A stretch of DNA of 34,514 nt from Archangium sp. (GTDB lineage: Bacteria; Myxococcota; Myxococcia; Myxococcales; Myxococcaceae): contig JAEUJR010000078.1 in the NCBI GenBank assembly GCA_016793585.1, positions 1 through 34,514 of the forward strand, in the 5' to 3' direction. The position numbers and the translations under genes were made by a program. The notes under the pieces are model-generated. The model saw only the letters and a list, made by a program, of their open reading frames with translations. It did no database searches and was not told the origin of the DNA. Positions 1 through 8,327 of this stretch are shown here, one piece after another. How positions within the stretch are numbered: the stretch's first letter is position 1; the number at the start of each line of letters is the position of its first letter.

Positions 1-382
1 CGTCGTGAAGCTCGCCCCGGGTCACGTGCACCTCGTCAGCGACCCGCGCGAGGCGGCGAAAGACGCCGACGTCATCATCACCGACGTGTGGACCTCGATG
101 GGCCAGGAGGCCGAGTCGAAGAAGCGCCTCGCCGACCTCGCGGGCTACCAGGTCGACGCCGCGCTGATGAAGCTCGCGAAGAAAGACGCCATCTTCCTCC
201 ACTGCCTGCCCGCGCACCGTGGCGAAGAGGTCATGGCCGACATCATCGACGGTCCGCAGAGCGCGGTGTGGGACGAGGCCGAGAACCGCCTGCACGTGCA
301 GAAGGCGCTCATCGAGACGGTGGTGCAGGCCTCTGACCGGCTGCGTGAGATGGGCCCTGCGCTGAAGGCCGCCCGCGGTTGA
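1..382 (+). CDS. argF: Ornithine carbamoyltransferase, C-terminal part (5' end outside the window)
   Basis: This is the last ~126 residues of an anabolic ornithine carbamoyltransferase, which condenses carbamoyl phosphate with ornithine to give citrulline in arginine synthesis in the cytoplasm. The frame is already open at base 2, so the gene begins upstream of the window. The ornithine-domain signatures are visible: DVWTSMGQE and the catalytic [11 protein letters not shown] loop, where the Cys and the HCLP motif bind ornithine, followed by the usual [16 protein letters not shown] helix. Those motifs fit OTC better than aspartate carbamoyltransferase. Its substrate carbamoyl phosphate is made by CarB, encoded 10 kb away. 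The real start cannot be seen. A putrescine or catabolic carbamoyltransferase is less likely but cannot be fully excluded from the C-terminus alone. Confidence 0.93.
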   Translation, partial: VVKLAPGHVHLVSDPREAAKDADVIITDVWTSMGQEAESKKRLADLAGYQVDAALMKLAKKDAIFLHCLPAHRGEEVMADIIDGPQSAVWDEAENRLHVQKALIETVVQASDRLREMGPALKAARG

Positions 383-415
383 TCGGTTTCGCCGGGCGCT
401 GAACACCAGCAGGGC

Positions 416-733
416 ATGAAACGAATGCTCGTGCTCGCGTGCGTGGCGCTGTCGGCCTGCGGTGTCGGAACCTCAGGCACCTGTTCGACGACCTCGACGC
501 TGACCTGGGAGTCGTTCGGGCAGAGCTTCATGACGACGAACTGCACCTCGTGTCACGGCGCCACGAACGCGTCTGACGGCGTGTCGTTGACCAGCGCGGC
601 GCTGGTGCGGGCGCACCTGAACAAGGTCGACGCCGAGGTCGCGTCGGGGTCGATGCCGCCGCGTGGCTCCACCGCGCTCACGACGCAGCAGAAGAGCGAC
701 CTCGCGAACTGGCTGGCCTGCGGAGCTCCGTGA
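416..733 (+). CDS. Small c-type haem-motif lipoprotein
   Basis: A 105-residue protein beginning with a short hydrophobic signal and a lipobox ending LSAC at residues 12-15, so probably a lipoprotein. The mature part has one haem-attachment motif, CTSCH, near residue 43, and a later SMPP segment whose Met could be the second axial ligand. It ends with a helix typical of small class I-like cytochromes (QQKSDLANWLACGAP). Such cytochrome-like lipoproteins are common in myxobacteria. The redox partner is unknown. The start is supported by AGGG just before ATG. The gene lies 33 bases after argF and converges on the barstar-like gene, with two bases between the stop codons. Confidence 0.8.
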   Translation: MKRMLVLACVALSACGVGTSGTCSTTSTLTWESFGQSFMTTNCTSCHGATNASDGVSLTSAALVRAHLNKVDAEVASGSMPPRGSTALTTQQKSDLANWLACGAP

Positions 734-735
734 GC

Positions 736-1119
736 TCAGTCGACGAGCTCGAGCGTCACGCCTTGACCCGCGTGCTCGAGAATGTCGACCAGCGCCTCGA
801 ACAGCGTCTCCCCGCGCTGGTTCCGCGCGTGCTCGAGGCGGCGTGAGAACTCCGCGCGGTTCGACGGGTGCACCTCGGGCAGCCGCGCCTCGAGCCACTT
901 CACCGTGGCGTCGAAGCCGAGGCGTTGCCGCGAGCGCGCCGCGTTCACCCAGCGAACTTGAAAGCCAGCCGGTAGCCCGAAGCCACCGCTCAGCACGTCG
1001 CTGAACGCGTCGAGGTTTCGGCCCCACGCCCTGCCGGGAATCAGCACGCGCTCGACCTCGTCCCAGAAGCCGTCGAGATCGTCGAAGCGCGCGCCGTCGA
1101 AGGTGAAGACGTCAGGCAT
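736..1119 (-). CDS. Barstar-like (RNase inhibitor family) protein
   Basis: A 127-residue cytoplasmic protein whose N-terminal half matches the barstar fold: a short beta strand (FTFDGARF), an acidic helix (DDLDGFWDEVERVLIPG) and the family hallmark WGRNLDAFSDVLSGGFG, equivalent to the YGrNLDALwDcL segment of barstar that blocks the active site of barnase. The C-terminal half (RLEHARNQRGETLFEALVDILEHA) matches the last helix and strand. Family members inhibit secreted or toxin RNases. No barnase-like RNase is encoded nearby, so the partner is unknown. Its start lies inside the end of the upstream desaturase gene (8-base overlap), which suggests translational coupling. The length is slightly above that of classical barstar (~90 residues). 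Confidence 0.78.
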   Translation of the reverse strand: MPDVFTFDGARFDDLDGFWDEVERVLIPGRAWGRNLDAFSDVLSGGFGLPAGFQVRWVNAARSRQRLGFDATVKWLEARLPEVHPSNRAEFSRRLEHARNQRGETLFEALVDILEHAGQGVTLELVD

Positions 1120-2164
1120 TCATCACCACGCCCTCGGGCACGTCGTCCGAGATGGCGCGGGTGCGTGACTTGAGGAAGTCGACGATCTCGGCGTCGGTGC
1201 GCTCGTCACCGGGCATGCGCACGAAGCGCGACGCGAGGAACTGGTACTGCTTCGTCCACAGCAGCACCGAGACCATGAAGAAGTCGACGCCGTGGAACAC
1301 GACGCAGCCCTCTTTCTTGTAGCGCTCGAGGTTGGCGAGGAAGTCGGCGGGCATCTCGCTCCAGTGGCGGTTCTGCTTCACGTGGTGGCCGATGTGGTAC
1401 CCGTCGTTGAAGCACCGCGCGTTGTAGGGCGAGTTGATGCACGTGATGCTGTTCGCGTAGCTGTCACCGGGCCGCGAGGGGTCGATGAAGGCGTGCTGGC
1501 CCCAGTTGCCGGCCATCATCGCGAAGCGCACCGCGAGGTACGGCACCACGAAGCACACCACCGTCGCCTGCCAGTTCACGAAGCAGAGGGCGGCCATGCA
1601 GAGCAGGTGCACGAGGTCGCTCGAGATGGCGCGAATCGCGAATGGCGCGCGGCCCTTCTTCACCAGGTACGACGTCAGCTCGACGGGAATCAGGAAGAGG
1701 AAGCGCGCCACGTAGAGCAGCCAGTGGAAGAAGTTGTCGCGGTCGAAGCGCATCGTCGACGAGAGGTCGGCGCGCAGGTTGTTCTCCTGGTGGTGCATGC
1801 CGACGTGGTGCTCCATGTACCCGGTCGGAATGCCGAACAGCGCGCTCGACGTGTACGGCACCACGCGGTTCATGAAGCGCCAGCGCTTGAAGAAGGGCCG
1901 GTGCATCGTGTTGTGCAGCATGAGAATCACGGGAGGCGCCATCCACGCGACTTGAAACGCGAAGACGAAGGGCGCGGCCCACCACGAGAACTTCCAGAAC
2001 GTCAGGCCGATGACGGCGCCCACCAGCACGAACGAGCGCAGCCAGAGCCGAACGAAGACGGCGTCACGCGCGTCGAAGAGCAGCGACTCGATGAACCGTT
2101 GAAAGGCGGTGGGGCTGTACGTCGGAACGGTGGTCGGGTCGGTGAGGCTGATGGGGCTGCTCAT
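1112..2164 (-). CDS. Membrane fatty-acid desaturase/hydroxylase family protein
   Basis: A 350-residue integral membrane protein with the three histidine clusters of the di-iron fatty-acid desaturase/hydroxylase family. Box one is HNTMH (84-88), box two HHVGMHH (119-125), and box three HIGHH (257-261). An extra His (GQHAF, ~224) and the run NRHW follow the family pattern. Hydrophobic segments occur near residues 42-80, 150-165 and 183-215, which fits two pairs of membrane spans with the boxes in the cytoplasm. Known members introduce double bonds or hydroxyls into acyl chains or related lipids; the substrate here cannot be inferred. The gene is 57 bases downstream of the beta-propeller-like gene and overlaps the barstar-like gene by 8 bases. 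Confidence 0.88.
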   Translation of the reverse strand: MSSPISLTDPTTVPTYSPTAFQRFIESLLFDARDAVFVRLWLRSFVLVGAVIGLTFWKFSWWAAPFVFAFQVAWMAPPVILMLHNTMHRPFFKRWRFMNRVVPYTSSALFGIPTGYMEHHVGMHHQENNLRADLSSTMRFDRDNFFHWLLYVARFLFLIPVELTSYLVKKGRAPFAIRAISSDLVHLLCMAALCFVNWQATVVCFVVPYLAVRFAMMAGNWGQHAFIDPSRPGDSYANSITCINSPYNARCFNDGYHIGHHVKQNRHWSEMPADFLANLERYKKEGCVVFHGVDFFMVSVLLWTKQYQFLASRFVRMPGDERTDAEIVDFLKSRTRAISDDVPEGVVMNA

Positions 2165-2221
2165 TGCGGTGCAACGGCGTAGGCCGGATGGCTCTGGCGA
2201 AGCAACCTGCCTCGACTTTTT

Positions 2222-4000
2222 CTAAGTCGGCTCCCATGCCAGCAGCGTGGAGCCGTTCACGAGCGTCGCGCCCGAGGGAGAAGGCACCCACTCCGGGGTC
2301 AACGACGGGAACACGGCAGGCCGGCCGCCGCCTCGGGTGACGACGAGCAAGCCGTTCGAGATGGTGCGCCACAGCGACTCGGCGAGCGAGGGCTGGCGAA
2401 GGCCTGACAGCCACTCCACCCGGGCGCGGCGGGCGCCGACGGGCGCGAAGGGCTCGGCGGCGTTCCAGCGCTCGGTGCCGTCGAGGCCGATGACGACGGT
2501 CGAGCTCCGGCTGCCGACGGCGATGGCGCGATCGTCGGCGATGAAGGCGATGGCGGTGGCTCCCGGAAATCGGCGAAGCCGCGTGCCGCCCGCCTGCAGC
2601 TCCACCGTGCCATCGGTGTGCAGCAACGCGAGCTGCGCGCCGAGCTGATCGAGCGCGATGGCCTCGAGCGGGCCCGACGCTTCGACCGTCGACTGGCCGT
2701 GCTGTGTGTGGAGCGTCACGGTCGAGCGCTGGCGAAGACACTTCGCGAACACCCGCCCGTCTCCCGACCAGGCGACGCGATGCGAGAGCGAGGCGTGCAC
2801 CCCCGCGAAGCGCGTCGTGTGGCGCGTCTCGAGCTCGAGCGTCTCGGTGGTGATCGCCTCCGACACGCACAGCCGCTCACGGCCGAGGAACACGCCGTAG
2901 GGCGCAGGCCCGCCTTCGAGGTACTCGCGGTGCACGTGCTGGTGTTGCGCCTTCACGCTGCCGTCGTGGCCGTCGAGAACGTATTGGCCGAGCAGCAGCG
3001 CGCTGCCATCGGGCGAGAAGAGGGGCCCGAGGCTGCGCTCGACGAAGGGCCTCGCCTCGATGGGCAGCGGGCGCAGGCGGCGAACGCGCACCAGCCCTTC
3101 TTCGACCGTGGCCACGAGCGCTCCCGACGGGCTGACGGCGAGTGACGAGGCGGGAGCGGCGCCGACGCCCTGCTCGAGCCCGGTGGCCAGCGTTCGCACC
3201 ATCACCACGGCGTTTCGGTTCTGCCAGACGAGCTGCGCTCCATCGGGTGAGAGCGCTGGCGCGACCGACACCGACAGCTCGACGCTGGCCACCTGTTCGC
3301 CGCTGCGGGTGTCGAAGACGAAGCCGAACGTCTCGTCGAGGTCCGAGCCCTGGCAGACGAAGCGCTCCGCCTGCGTGCTGCAGTCGCTCACCGTCCACCC
3401 CGGGGGGATGAGCCACACCACCGTGCCGTCGCGTACGAAGGTGAGCCCACCACCCGGCGGCATCGCGAAGCCTCGCGGCAAGCCGGGAGCAGCGGGGCGC
3501 TTCACGGGCCAGTGTTCGCCCGAGCCGAAGCGCCAGCGGTACGTGTGCTCTTTCACCTCGAACTCGATCTCGGTCTCGCTCATCGAGGTGACGCGCGGCG
3601 CGTCGAAGCGGCGCAGCTCGGCTACCAACGCACCGCCCCATGGCGTCGTCGGCGTGAGCGCGCGCAGCCATGGGGCGTCGGGCTCGAGCGCGCGGCGCTC
3701 CCACAGCCATCGGCCCACCAGCTCGAACACCGGCATCTCGGGGCCGGGGGCGCTGACGCCGAAGGTTCGCGCGCGGGGAGAATCGACGAAGGCGCAGTGG
3801 GCGTAGAGCACCGGCCAGAGCGCGTCAGGGCGCTCCTGCAGCAGCGCCAGGTGAATCGAGAGCGCCTCCTTCACGCGCTCGAGCACGAAGCGCTCGACTG
3901 GCGGCCGGGCGACGGCCTCGTGCTCGAGGCGTTCGAGGTGCTTCGTCACGCCCTCGTCGCAGGCGACCTCGAGCGCGGCGAGTGAGACGAGCGGAGTCAC
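2222..4000 (-). CDS. WD40/beta-propeller-like cytoplasmic protein of unknown function
   Basis: A 592-residue protein without a signal peptide or membrane span. Residues ~1-150 form a Leu/Arg/Glu-rich helical region. Residues ~190-590 carry repeated beta-propeller-type blades of the form hydrophobic strand, SPDG turn, strand (for example ALSPDGAQLVWQ, SLAVSPSGALVATV, PLFSPDGSALLLG, AIALDQLGAQLALL). This resembles the WD40/TolB-like repeats common in myxobacterial proteins. No enzymatic motif is visible. It probably serves as a scaffold or binding platform, but that is inference from the fold alone. It lies 19 bases downstream of the AraC-type regulator gene on the same strand. It could equally be described as a hypothetical protein. 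Confidence 0.75.
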   Translation of the reverse strand: MTPLVSLAALEVACDEGVTKHLERLEHEAVARPPVERFVLERVKEALSIHLALLQERPDALWPVLYAHCAFVDSPRARTFGVSAPGPEMPVFELVGRWLWERRALEPDAPWLRALTPTTPWGGALVAELRRFDAPRVTSMSETEIEFEVKEHTYRWRFGSGEHWPVKRPAAPGLPRGFAMPPGGGLTFVRDGTVVWLIPPGWTVSDCSTQAERFVCQGSDLDETFGFVFDTRSGEQVASVELSVSVAPALSPDGAQLVWQNRNAVVMVRTLATGLEQGVGAAPASSLAVSPSGALVATVEEGLVRVRRLRPLPIEARPFVERSLGPLFSPDGSALLLGQYVLDGHDGSVKAQHQHVHREYLEGGPAPYGVFLGRERLCVSEAITTETLELETRHTTRFAGVHASLSHRVAWSGDGRVFAKCLRQRSTVTLHTQHGQSTVEASGPLEAIALDQLGAQLALLHTDGTVELQAGGTRLRRFPGATAIAFIADDRAIAVGSRSSTVVIGLDGTERWNAAEPFAPVGARRARVEWLSGLRQPSLAESLWRTISNGLLVVTRGGGRPAVFPSLTPEWVPSPSGATLVNGSTLLAWEPT

Positions 4001-4019
4001 GCCCCGACTGTAGCGCCGC

Positions 4020-4838
4020 TCATCGCCCCGACGTCAGCGGCTGGTGTCGCGCGCGCCAGTCACCCGGGGTCTGCCCGTGGGTCTGCTTGAAGCGGCGGGC
4101 GAGGTGCGAAGCCGAGTGGAACCCGCTCATGGCGGCGATGGCGTCGAGGGACAGGTTGGTGCCGACGAGCAGCTGTTCGACGGAGCGCGACACGTGCAGC
4201 TCCTGCTCGGCGCGCAGTGAGGTGCCTGCCGCTTCGAGCCGGCGTTGCAGCGTGCGCTCCGAGACGTTGAGCCGCTCGGCGAGCTCGGCGCTCTTGAGTC
4301 TTCCACCCTCACGCAGCGCGTCTCGAACGGCGCGCACGATCTCGGGCAAAGCGCAGACTGCCTCGACCTGGGCGCGGTAGGCCGTGCGGAGCCGGGGCAC
4401 GCCGCTCCACGCGAAGGCCCTGACGTCGTCTTCGAACGTCTTGAACGGGTAGGGCGGGCGCGCGACGTGAAGGGCGCCGGCCACCATGACGCCGACGAAG
4501 CCCGAGGGGTGCAGCACCGCCTGCCGCCCGATGTTGGGGCCCCAGACGGAGCGGCGGCGCGTGACGTAGGCGAGCAGCTTGCTGAACGCGAGCACGTCGA
4601 TGGTCTCGAGCCGGCGCCCGTCGACGAACGAGGCGTGGCCCCGGTAGCGCGGCTCGGCGCCGAGCTCGAAGAAGGGAATCATCTGCTCGATGTCGGCCTC
4701 GAGCGGGTTGCCCCACATCACCGTGCCGAGCGCGCGGGTGCCGTCTTGCCAGTACATGAAGCAGCGCCCGACGAAGGCCACGCGGCCCTCGCCCGTGAAG
4801 GCGCGCTCATCGAACACCTGGGTGAACTTCGCTGACAC
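4020..4838 (-). CDS. AraC-family transcriptional regulator
   Basis: A 272-residue regulator. The C-terminal ~100 residues (about 170-268) form the double helix-turn-helix of AraC/XylS proteins. The first is LKSAELAERLNVSERTLQRRLEAAG. The second contains LSLDAIAAMSGFHSASHLARRFKQTHGQTPGDWR, with the typical GF(x)SxSHFxRxFKxxxGxTPxxWR pattern. The N-terminal domain (~1-165) is not a clear cupin and probably senses a ligand that cannot be inferred. The gene follows the MopE-like gene by 33 bases and precedes the propeller-like gene by 19 bases, so it may share a transcript with them. Possible targets are the downstream desaturase or the gene itself, but I see no operator to support this. Confidence 0.88.
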   Translation of the reverse strand: MSAKFTQVFDERAFTGEGRVAFVGRCFMYWQDGTRALGTVMWGNPLEADIEQMIPFFELGAEPRYRGHASFVDGRRLETIDVLAFSKLLAYVTRRRSVWGPNIGRQAVLHPSGFVGVMVAGALHVARPPYPFKTFEDDVRAFAWSGVPRLRTAYRAQVEAVCALPEIVRAVRDALREGGRLKSAELAERLNVSERTLQRRLEAAGTSLRAEQELHVSRSVEQLLVGTNLSLDAIAAMSGFHSASHLARRFKQTHGQTPGDWRARHQPLTSGR

Positions 4839-4871
4839 GCCCGCCGCGCCCTAGCACGCGGCCGTCAGCGG

Positions 4872-6665
4872 TCAGAGCGCGATGCAGGCACCGCTGATGC
4901 GGCAGGTCGCGCCGTCGAGGCCATTGCAGGTCATGGTGATCGAGGTCTGCGAGACGGCGGTGCAGCTGCCGGTGCCGGCCGTTCGAACGATGGACAAGGT
5001 GCCGAGCGTGAAGCCGAGCGGGCAGATCTGCGTGGAGCTGACGGTGAAGGTCTCGGTCGCAGGCACGCCGAAGCATGCCTTCGTGGCAGTGCTCGTGCGA
5101 TAGCCGTCGGAGATCACGCACTGCGTGGTGGCGAGCGCGTTCGTGTCGCGGCAGTCGTCGGCCGGGTTGCAGGTGGCCGGCGCCCGGAAGCCCGAGGGCG
5201 GAGTCGCGCCGCTGCACTGGCTGGTGACAGGCCCGAAGCAGTAGCCATCGTTGTCGGCGTCTGGGCGCACCGAGAGCAGCTGGTAGCGCGCGGGGTCGGT
5301 GTCGTTGCAGTCGTTCTGCGTGATGCAGTTGAAGGGGAAGGCGAGGCCCGGCGGAGCGCTGTTGCCGGCGCACAGCATGACGGGCGCGGCGCTGCTGCAG
5401 CGAAGGTCGCCGTCGGCGTCGACGATGAAGGTCGAGACCGTGAAGACGCTGGCGTTGGTGTCGTTGCAGTCGTCTCCGACGCAGGCACTGGCGAGGCGGC
5501 GGCCGGTGGCGACGGCGGCACCCGAGCACTCGTTCATCGCGGTGCCTGCGCAGAAGGAGTCTCCGTCGGCGTCGGCGCGGGTCGAGAGCAGCTGGTAGAG
5601 CTGCGGGTTGCTGTCGTTGCAGTCGTCGGCGCCGGTGCAGGTCGCGGGAGCGCGTTGGCCGGTGCCGAGCGTGAGCCCGACGCAGGCCTGGAACGTGGCA
5701 CCCACACAGCGGCTGTCGTTGTCTGCGTCGGTTCGCGCGGCGAGCTGTTGAAACGCGAGCGCGTTGTTCGGCGCGCAGTCGATGCCGAGCGAGGTCGCTG
5801 GAGACGTGTAGCCAGCCGGGCACGAGCCGAAGACGGGCCGCAGGCTGTCAGGGCAGAGCGGAACGGTGGCGGTGGAGGTGGCGTAGCGATCGCCGTCGGG
5901 GTCGGCGCTGCAGAGAATCGTCACGCCTTCGTCGATGGTGCCGTTGCAGTTGTTGTCGAGGCCGTCGCAGATCTCGGGCGTGGGCGTGCACGACGTGCCA
6001 CCCGCGGAGCCGCCGCCGACGCTGCCGCCGACGCTGCCGCCCGCGGAGTTTCCGCCGGCCGAGTTTCCCCCCGCGGAGTTGCCGCCGGCCGAGCTTCCGC
6101 CCGCGGAGTTGCCGCCACCGACGTTGCCACCGGCTGCGTTGCCGCCGGCCGAGTTTCCTCCCGCGGAGTTCCCGCCACCGACGTTGCCACCAGCGGAGTT
6201 GCCGCCACCGACGTTGCCACCAGCGGAGTTGCCGCCGCCGACGTTGCCACCAGCGGAGTTGCCGCCACCGACGTTGCCACCGGCTGCGTTGCCTCCGGCT
6301 GCGTTGCCTCCGGCTGCGTTGCCACCGGCTGCGTTGCCTCCGGCCGAGTCGCCGCCCGCACTGTTTCCTCCGCCGGCATTTCCTCCGCCCGCATCACCGC
6401 CCGCTGCGTCACCACCTGCGGCGTTTCCACCTGCGGCGTTTCCACCTGCGGCGCTCCCACCTGCGACGTTTCCGCCTGCGGCGTTTCCACCCGCGACGTT
6501 TCCACCTGCGACGTTTCCACCTGCGACGTTTCCACCACCCGTGGAGCGACCACCGGCACTTCCACCAGCGGTTCCTCCGTCGTCAGTGGCCGACACGCCT
6601 CCACAGCCGACGACGAAGAAGACGAGAACGAGCGCGACAGCTTGAGCGAGCGGACGGAGGGACAT
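4872..6665 (-). CDS. MopE-like metal-binding-motif lipoprotein with long Gly/Asn pentapeptide repeat
   Basis: A 597-residue surface protein. Residues 1-20 are a signal peptide with the lipobox VVGC, so Cys21 is the likely lipidated residue. Residues ~41-215 are an almost uninterrupted five-residue repeat, GG followed by N, D or S and two small residues. From ~228 there is a Cys-rich part with the EICDGLDNNCNGTIDEG signature and then several DxDxDG...C / DCNDxN units at about 48-residue spacing. These are the MopE-type 'putative metal-binding motif', which binds copper or calcium in the known examples. The last ~80 residues are a Cys-containing domain I do not recognise. Its role is probably outer-surface adhesion or metal binding. 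The ATG at 6665 is the only start that keeps the signal peptide. Confidence 0.85.
   Translation of the reverse strand: MSLRPLAQAVALVLVFFVVGCGGVSATDDGGTAGGSAGGRSTGGGNVAGGNVAGGNVAGGNAAGGNVAGGSAAGGNAAGGNAAGGDAAGGDAGGGNAGGGNSAGGDSAGGNAAGGNAAGGNAAGGNAAGGNVGGGNSAGGNVGGGNSAGGNVGGGNSAGGNVGGGNSAGGNSAGGNAAGGNVGGGNSAGGSSAGGNSAGGNSAGGNSAGGSVGGSVGGGSAGGTSCTPTPEICDGLDNNCNGTIDEGVTILCSADPDGDRYATSTATVPLCPDSLRPVFGSCPAGYTSPATSLGIDCAPNNALAFQQLAARTDADNDSRCVGATFQACVGLTLGTGQRAPATCTGADDCNDSNPQLYQLLSTRADADGDSFCAGTAMNECSGAAVATGRRLASACVGDDCNDTNASVFTVSTFIVDADGDLRCSSAAPVMLCAGNSAPPGLAFPFNCITQNDCNDTDPARYQLLSVRPDADNDGYCFGPVTSQCSGATPPSGFRAPATCNPADDCRDTNALATTQCVISDGYRTSTATKACFGVPATETFTVSSTQICPLGFTLGTLSIVRTAGTGSCTAVSQTSITMTCNGLDGATCRISGACIAL
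6030..6545 (-). repeat. 15-bp coding tandem repeat (GGNxx pentapeptides), with 30-bp higher-order units
   Basis: About 34 imperfect copies of a 15-base unit encode GGN/GGD/GGS pentapeptides in the MopE-like lipoprotein. Between 6181 and 6270 three consecutive 30-base units are nearly identical, and copies of a different 15-base unit occur at about 6490-6535. The unit length is a multiple of three, so slippage would change protein length without breaking the frame. Confidence 0.9.
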
Positions 6666-6770
6666 GGAAGGCCGACCCTACCGACTGCCTTCCGCGTTCA
6701 GGCTCCGTGGCGCCTTCGTGACACCCTTTGGCGGACCGCGCTGCGAGGGCGCGAGCAGGACCAGAAACGA
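6666..6770. promoter_or_regulatory. Divergent promoter region between MopE-like lipoprotein and ammonia-lyase genes
   Basis: This 105-base intergenic stretch separates two divergently transcribed genes and must hold both promoters. A GCAGGACC ribosome-binding-like sequence lies ~10 bases before the lyase ATG. I see no convincing -35/-10 pair or palindrome that I could assign to a regulator. Confidence 0.5.
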
Positions 6771-8324
6771 ATGACCACGCCCTGGCTTGCCGTTACCCAG
6801 CGCGCACCCCGCATGCGAGTCATCACCTTCGATGGACACCGACTCTCGATTGAAGACGTCTGCGCGCTCGCGCATCGCCGCTCGTCTGCATCGCTCTCCG
6901 ATGATCCGGCGTTCCGGCAGCGCATTCGGCAGGGAGCAGCCTTCGTCGCTCGAGCGCTCGCTGACGATGGAGTGATCTACGGCGTCACGACTGGCTACGG
7001 AGAATCGGTCGGAGTGTCCGTGCCACGTGAGCTGGTCCACGAACTGCCCGAGCGCCTGTCCACGTACCACGGTGTCGGGTTGGGTCCGCCGTTCGGCGCC
7101 GAAGAGACGCGCGCGATCCTGGCGGCGCGACTGCAGTCGTTGGTGCAGGGATTCTCGGGCGTCTCGGAAGGTTTGCTCGAGGCGCTCACGCGGTTGCTGG
7201 TCGACGACGTGTTGCCGGTGATTCCGCAGGAAGGCTCGGTCGGCGCGAGCGGAGATTTGACGCCCTTGTCCTACGTGGCCGCGGTGCTGCGTGGTGAGCG
7301 TGAGGTGATGCTCGATGGAGCCATCGTCTCGACGCGGTCAGCGTTCGAAGCGCGAGGCCTGTCGGCGTTGCAGCTCGCTCCCAAAGAGGGGCTGGCGTTG
7401 ATGAACGGCACGGCGGTGATGACGGGCGTCGCGTGCCTCGCCTTCGAGCGCGCGGCGTACCTGTCGAGGTTGGCGGCGAAGCTGACGGCGATGGCGTCAG
7501 CCGCGCTCGGTGGAAACCCGGAGCACTTCGGCGAGGCGCTCTTCCGGGCCAAGCCGCACGCAGGCCAGCAGCGCGCGGCTCAGTGGGTTCGTGATGATCT
7601 CTCCGAGAGCCCACCGAACGTCTCGCGGCTGCAGGACCGCTACTCGATTCGTTGCGCGCCGCACGTCATCGGCGTGGTGGAAGACACGCTGCCGTGGCTG
7701 CGAACGCTGCTCGAGAACGAGCTCAACAGCGCGAACGACAACCCGCTCATCGACCCCGACACGGGCACGGTGATGCACGGCGGTCACTTCTACGGAGGCC
7801 ACGTCGCGCTCGCGATGGACACGCTCAAGAACGTCATCGCGAACCTCGCCGACCTGATGGATCGCCAGCTCGCGCTGCTGGTCGACCCGCGGTTCAACCA
7901 GGGGCTCCCTTCGAACCTGTCTGGAGCGACGGGCCCTCGTGCGGCCATCAACCATGGGCTCAAGGCGCTGCAGATCGGCGCGTCTGCGTGGACGGCCGAG
8001 GCGCTCAAGCTGACGATGCCGGCGTCGGTGTTCTCGCGAAGCACCGAGTGCCACAACCAGGACAAGGTGAGCCTGGGAACCATCGCCGCGCGTGATGCGA
8101 TGCGGGTGCTCGAGTTGACCGAGCAGGTCGCCGCAGCGCACCTCGTGGCGACGCGGCAGGCGGTCTTCCTGAGGTCAAGGTCTGGCGTCGCGCTGCCGAA
8201 GGCCGTGGTCGAGTTCGCGAACGTCGTCGGCATCGAGCCGGTGCTCGAAGACAGAGCGCTCGAGGGAGAACTTCGCGGGCTGCTGGTCGCCATTCGCGCG
8301 CAGCGCTGGCCCCCGGCCGCGTGA
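6771..8324 (+). CDS. MIO-type histidine/aromatic amino-acid ammonia-lyase family protein
   Basis: A 517-residue member of the HAL/PAL/TAL family, which removes ammonia from an aromatic amino acid or histidine (or shifts it, in aminomutases) using a self-made MIO cofactor. The MIO triad Ala-Ser-Gly is at 159-161 within GSVGASGDLTPLSY. The catalytic Tyr is Y70 in YGVTTGYG. The QDRYSIRCAPH (288-298), NDNPLIDP (322-329) and NQDKVSLGT (429-437) motifs are all present, so the enzyme is probably active. The substrate-selecting segment reads STYHGVGLG (97-105). In this alignment by eye the His of true histidine lyases (SHAxGxG) is replaced by Thr, with His two positions later. The substrate is therefore uncertain, and I do not call it hutH. 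No other hut genes lie nearby. Start at 6771 (AGGA upstream) rather than 6813. It runs tail to tail into the LanB-like gene. Confidence 0.9.
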   Translation: MTTPWLAVTQRAPRMRVITFDGHRLSIEDVCALAHRRSSASLSDDPAFRQRIRQGAAFVARALADDGVIYGVTTGYGESVGVSVPRELVHELPERLSTYHGVGLGPPFGAEETRAILAARLQSLVQGFSGVSEGLLEALTRLLVDDVLPVIPQEGSVGASGDLTPLSYVAAVLRGEREVMLDGAIVSTRSAFEARGLSALQLAPKEGLALMNGTAVMTGVACLAFERAAYLSRLAAKLTAMASAALGGNPEHFGEALFRAKPHAGQQRAAQWVRDDLSESPPNVSRLQDRYSIRCAPHVIGVVEDTLPWLRTLLENELNSANDNPLIDPDTGTVMHGGHFYGGHVALAMDTLKNVIANLADLMDRQLALLVDPRFNQGLPSNLSGATGPRAAINHGLKALQIGASAWTAEALKLTMPASVFSRSTECHNQDKVSLGTIAARDAMRVLELTEQVAAAHLVATRQAVFLRSRSGVALPKAVVEFANVVGIEPVLEDRALEGELRGLLVAIRAQRWPPAA

Positions 8325-8327
8325 GGC

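Noticed and set aside
5655..6770. Long plus-strand frame continuous with the ammonia-lyase gene
   Set aside because: It is antisense to the MopE-like lipoprotein and its repeat. The sequence is Val/Ala/Arg/Ser repeat noise, and lyase homology begins after 6771.
6771..8324. Calling the lyase hutH
   Set aside because: No hutU, hutI or hutG is nearby and the substrate-selection segment differs from histidine lyases.
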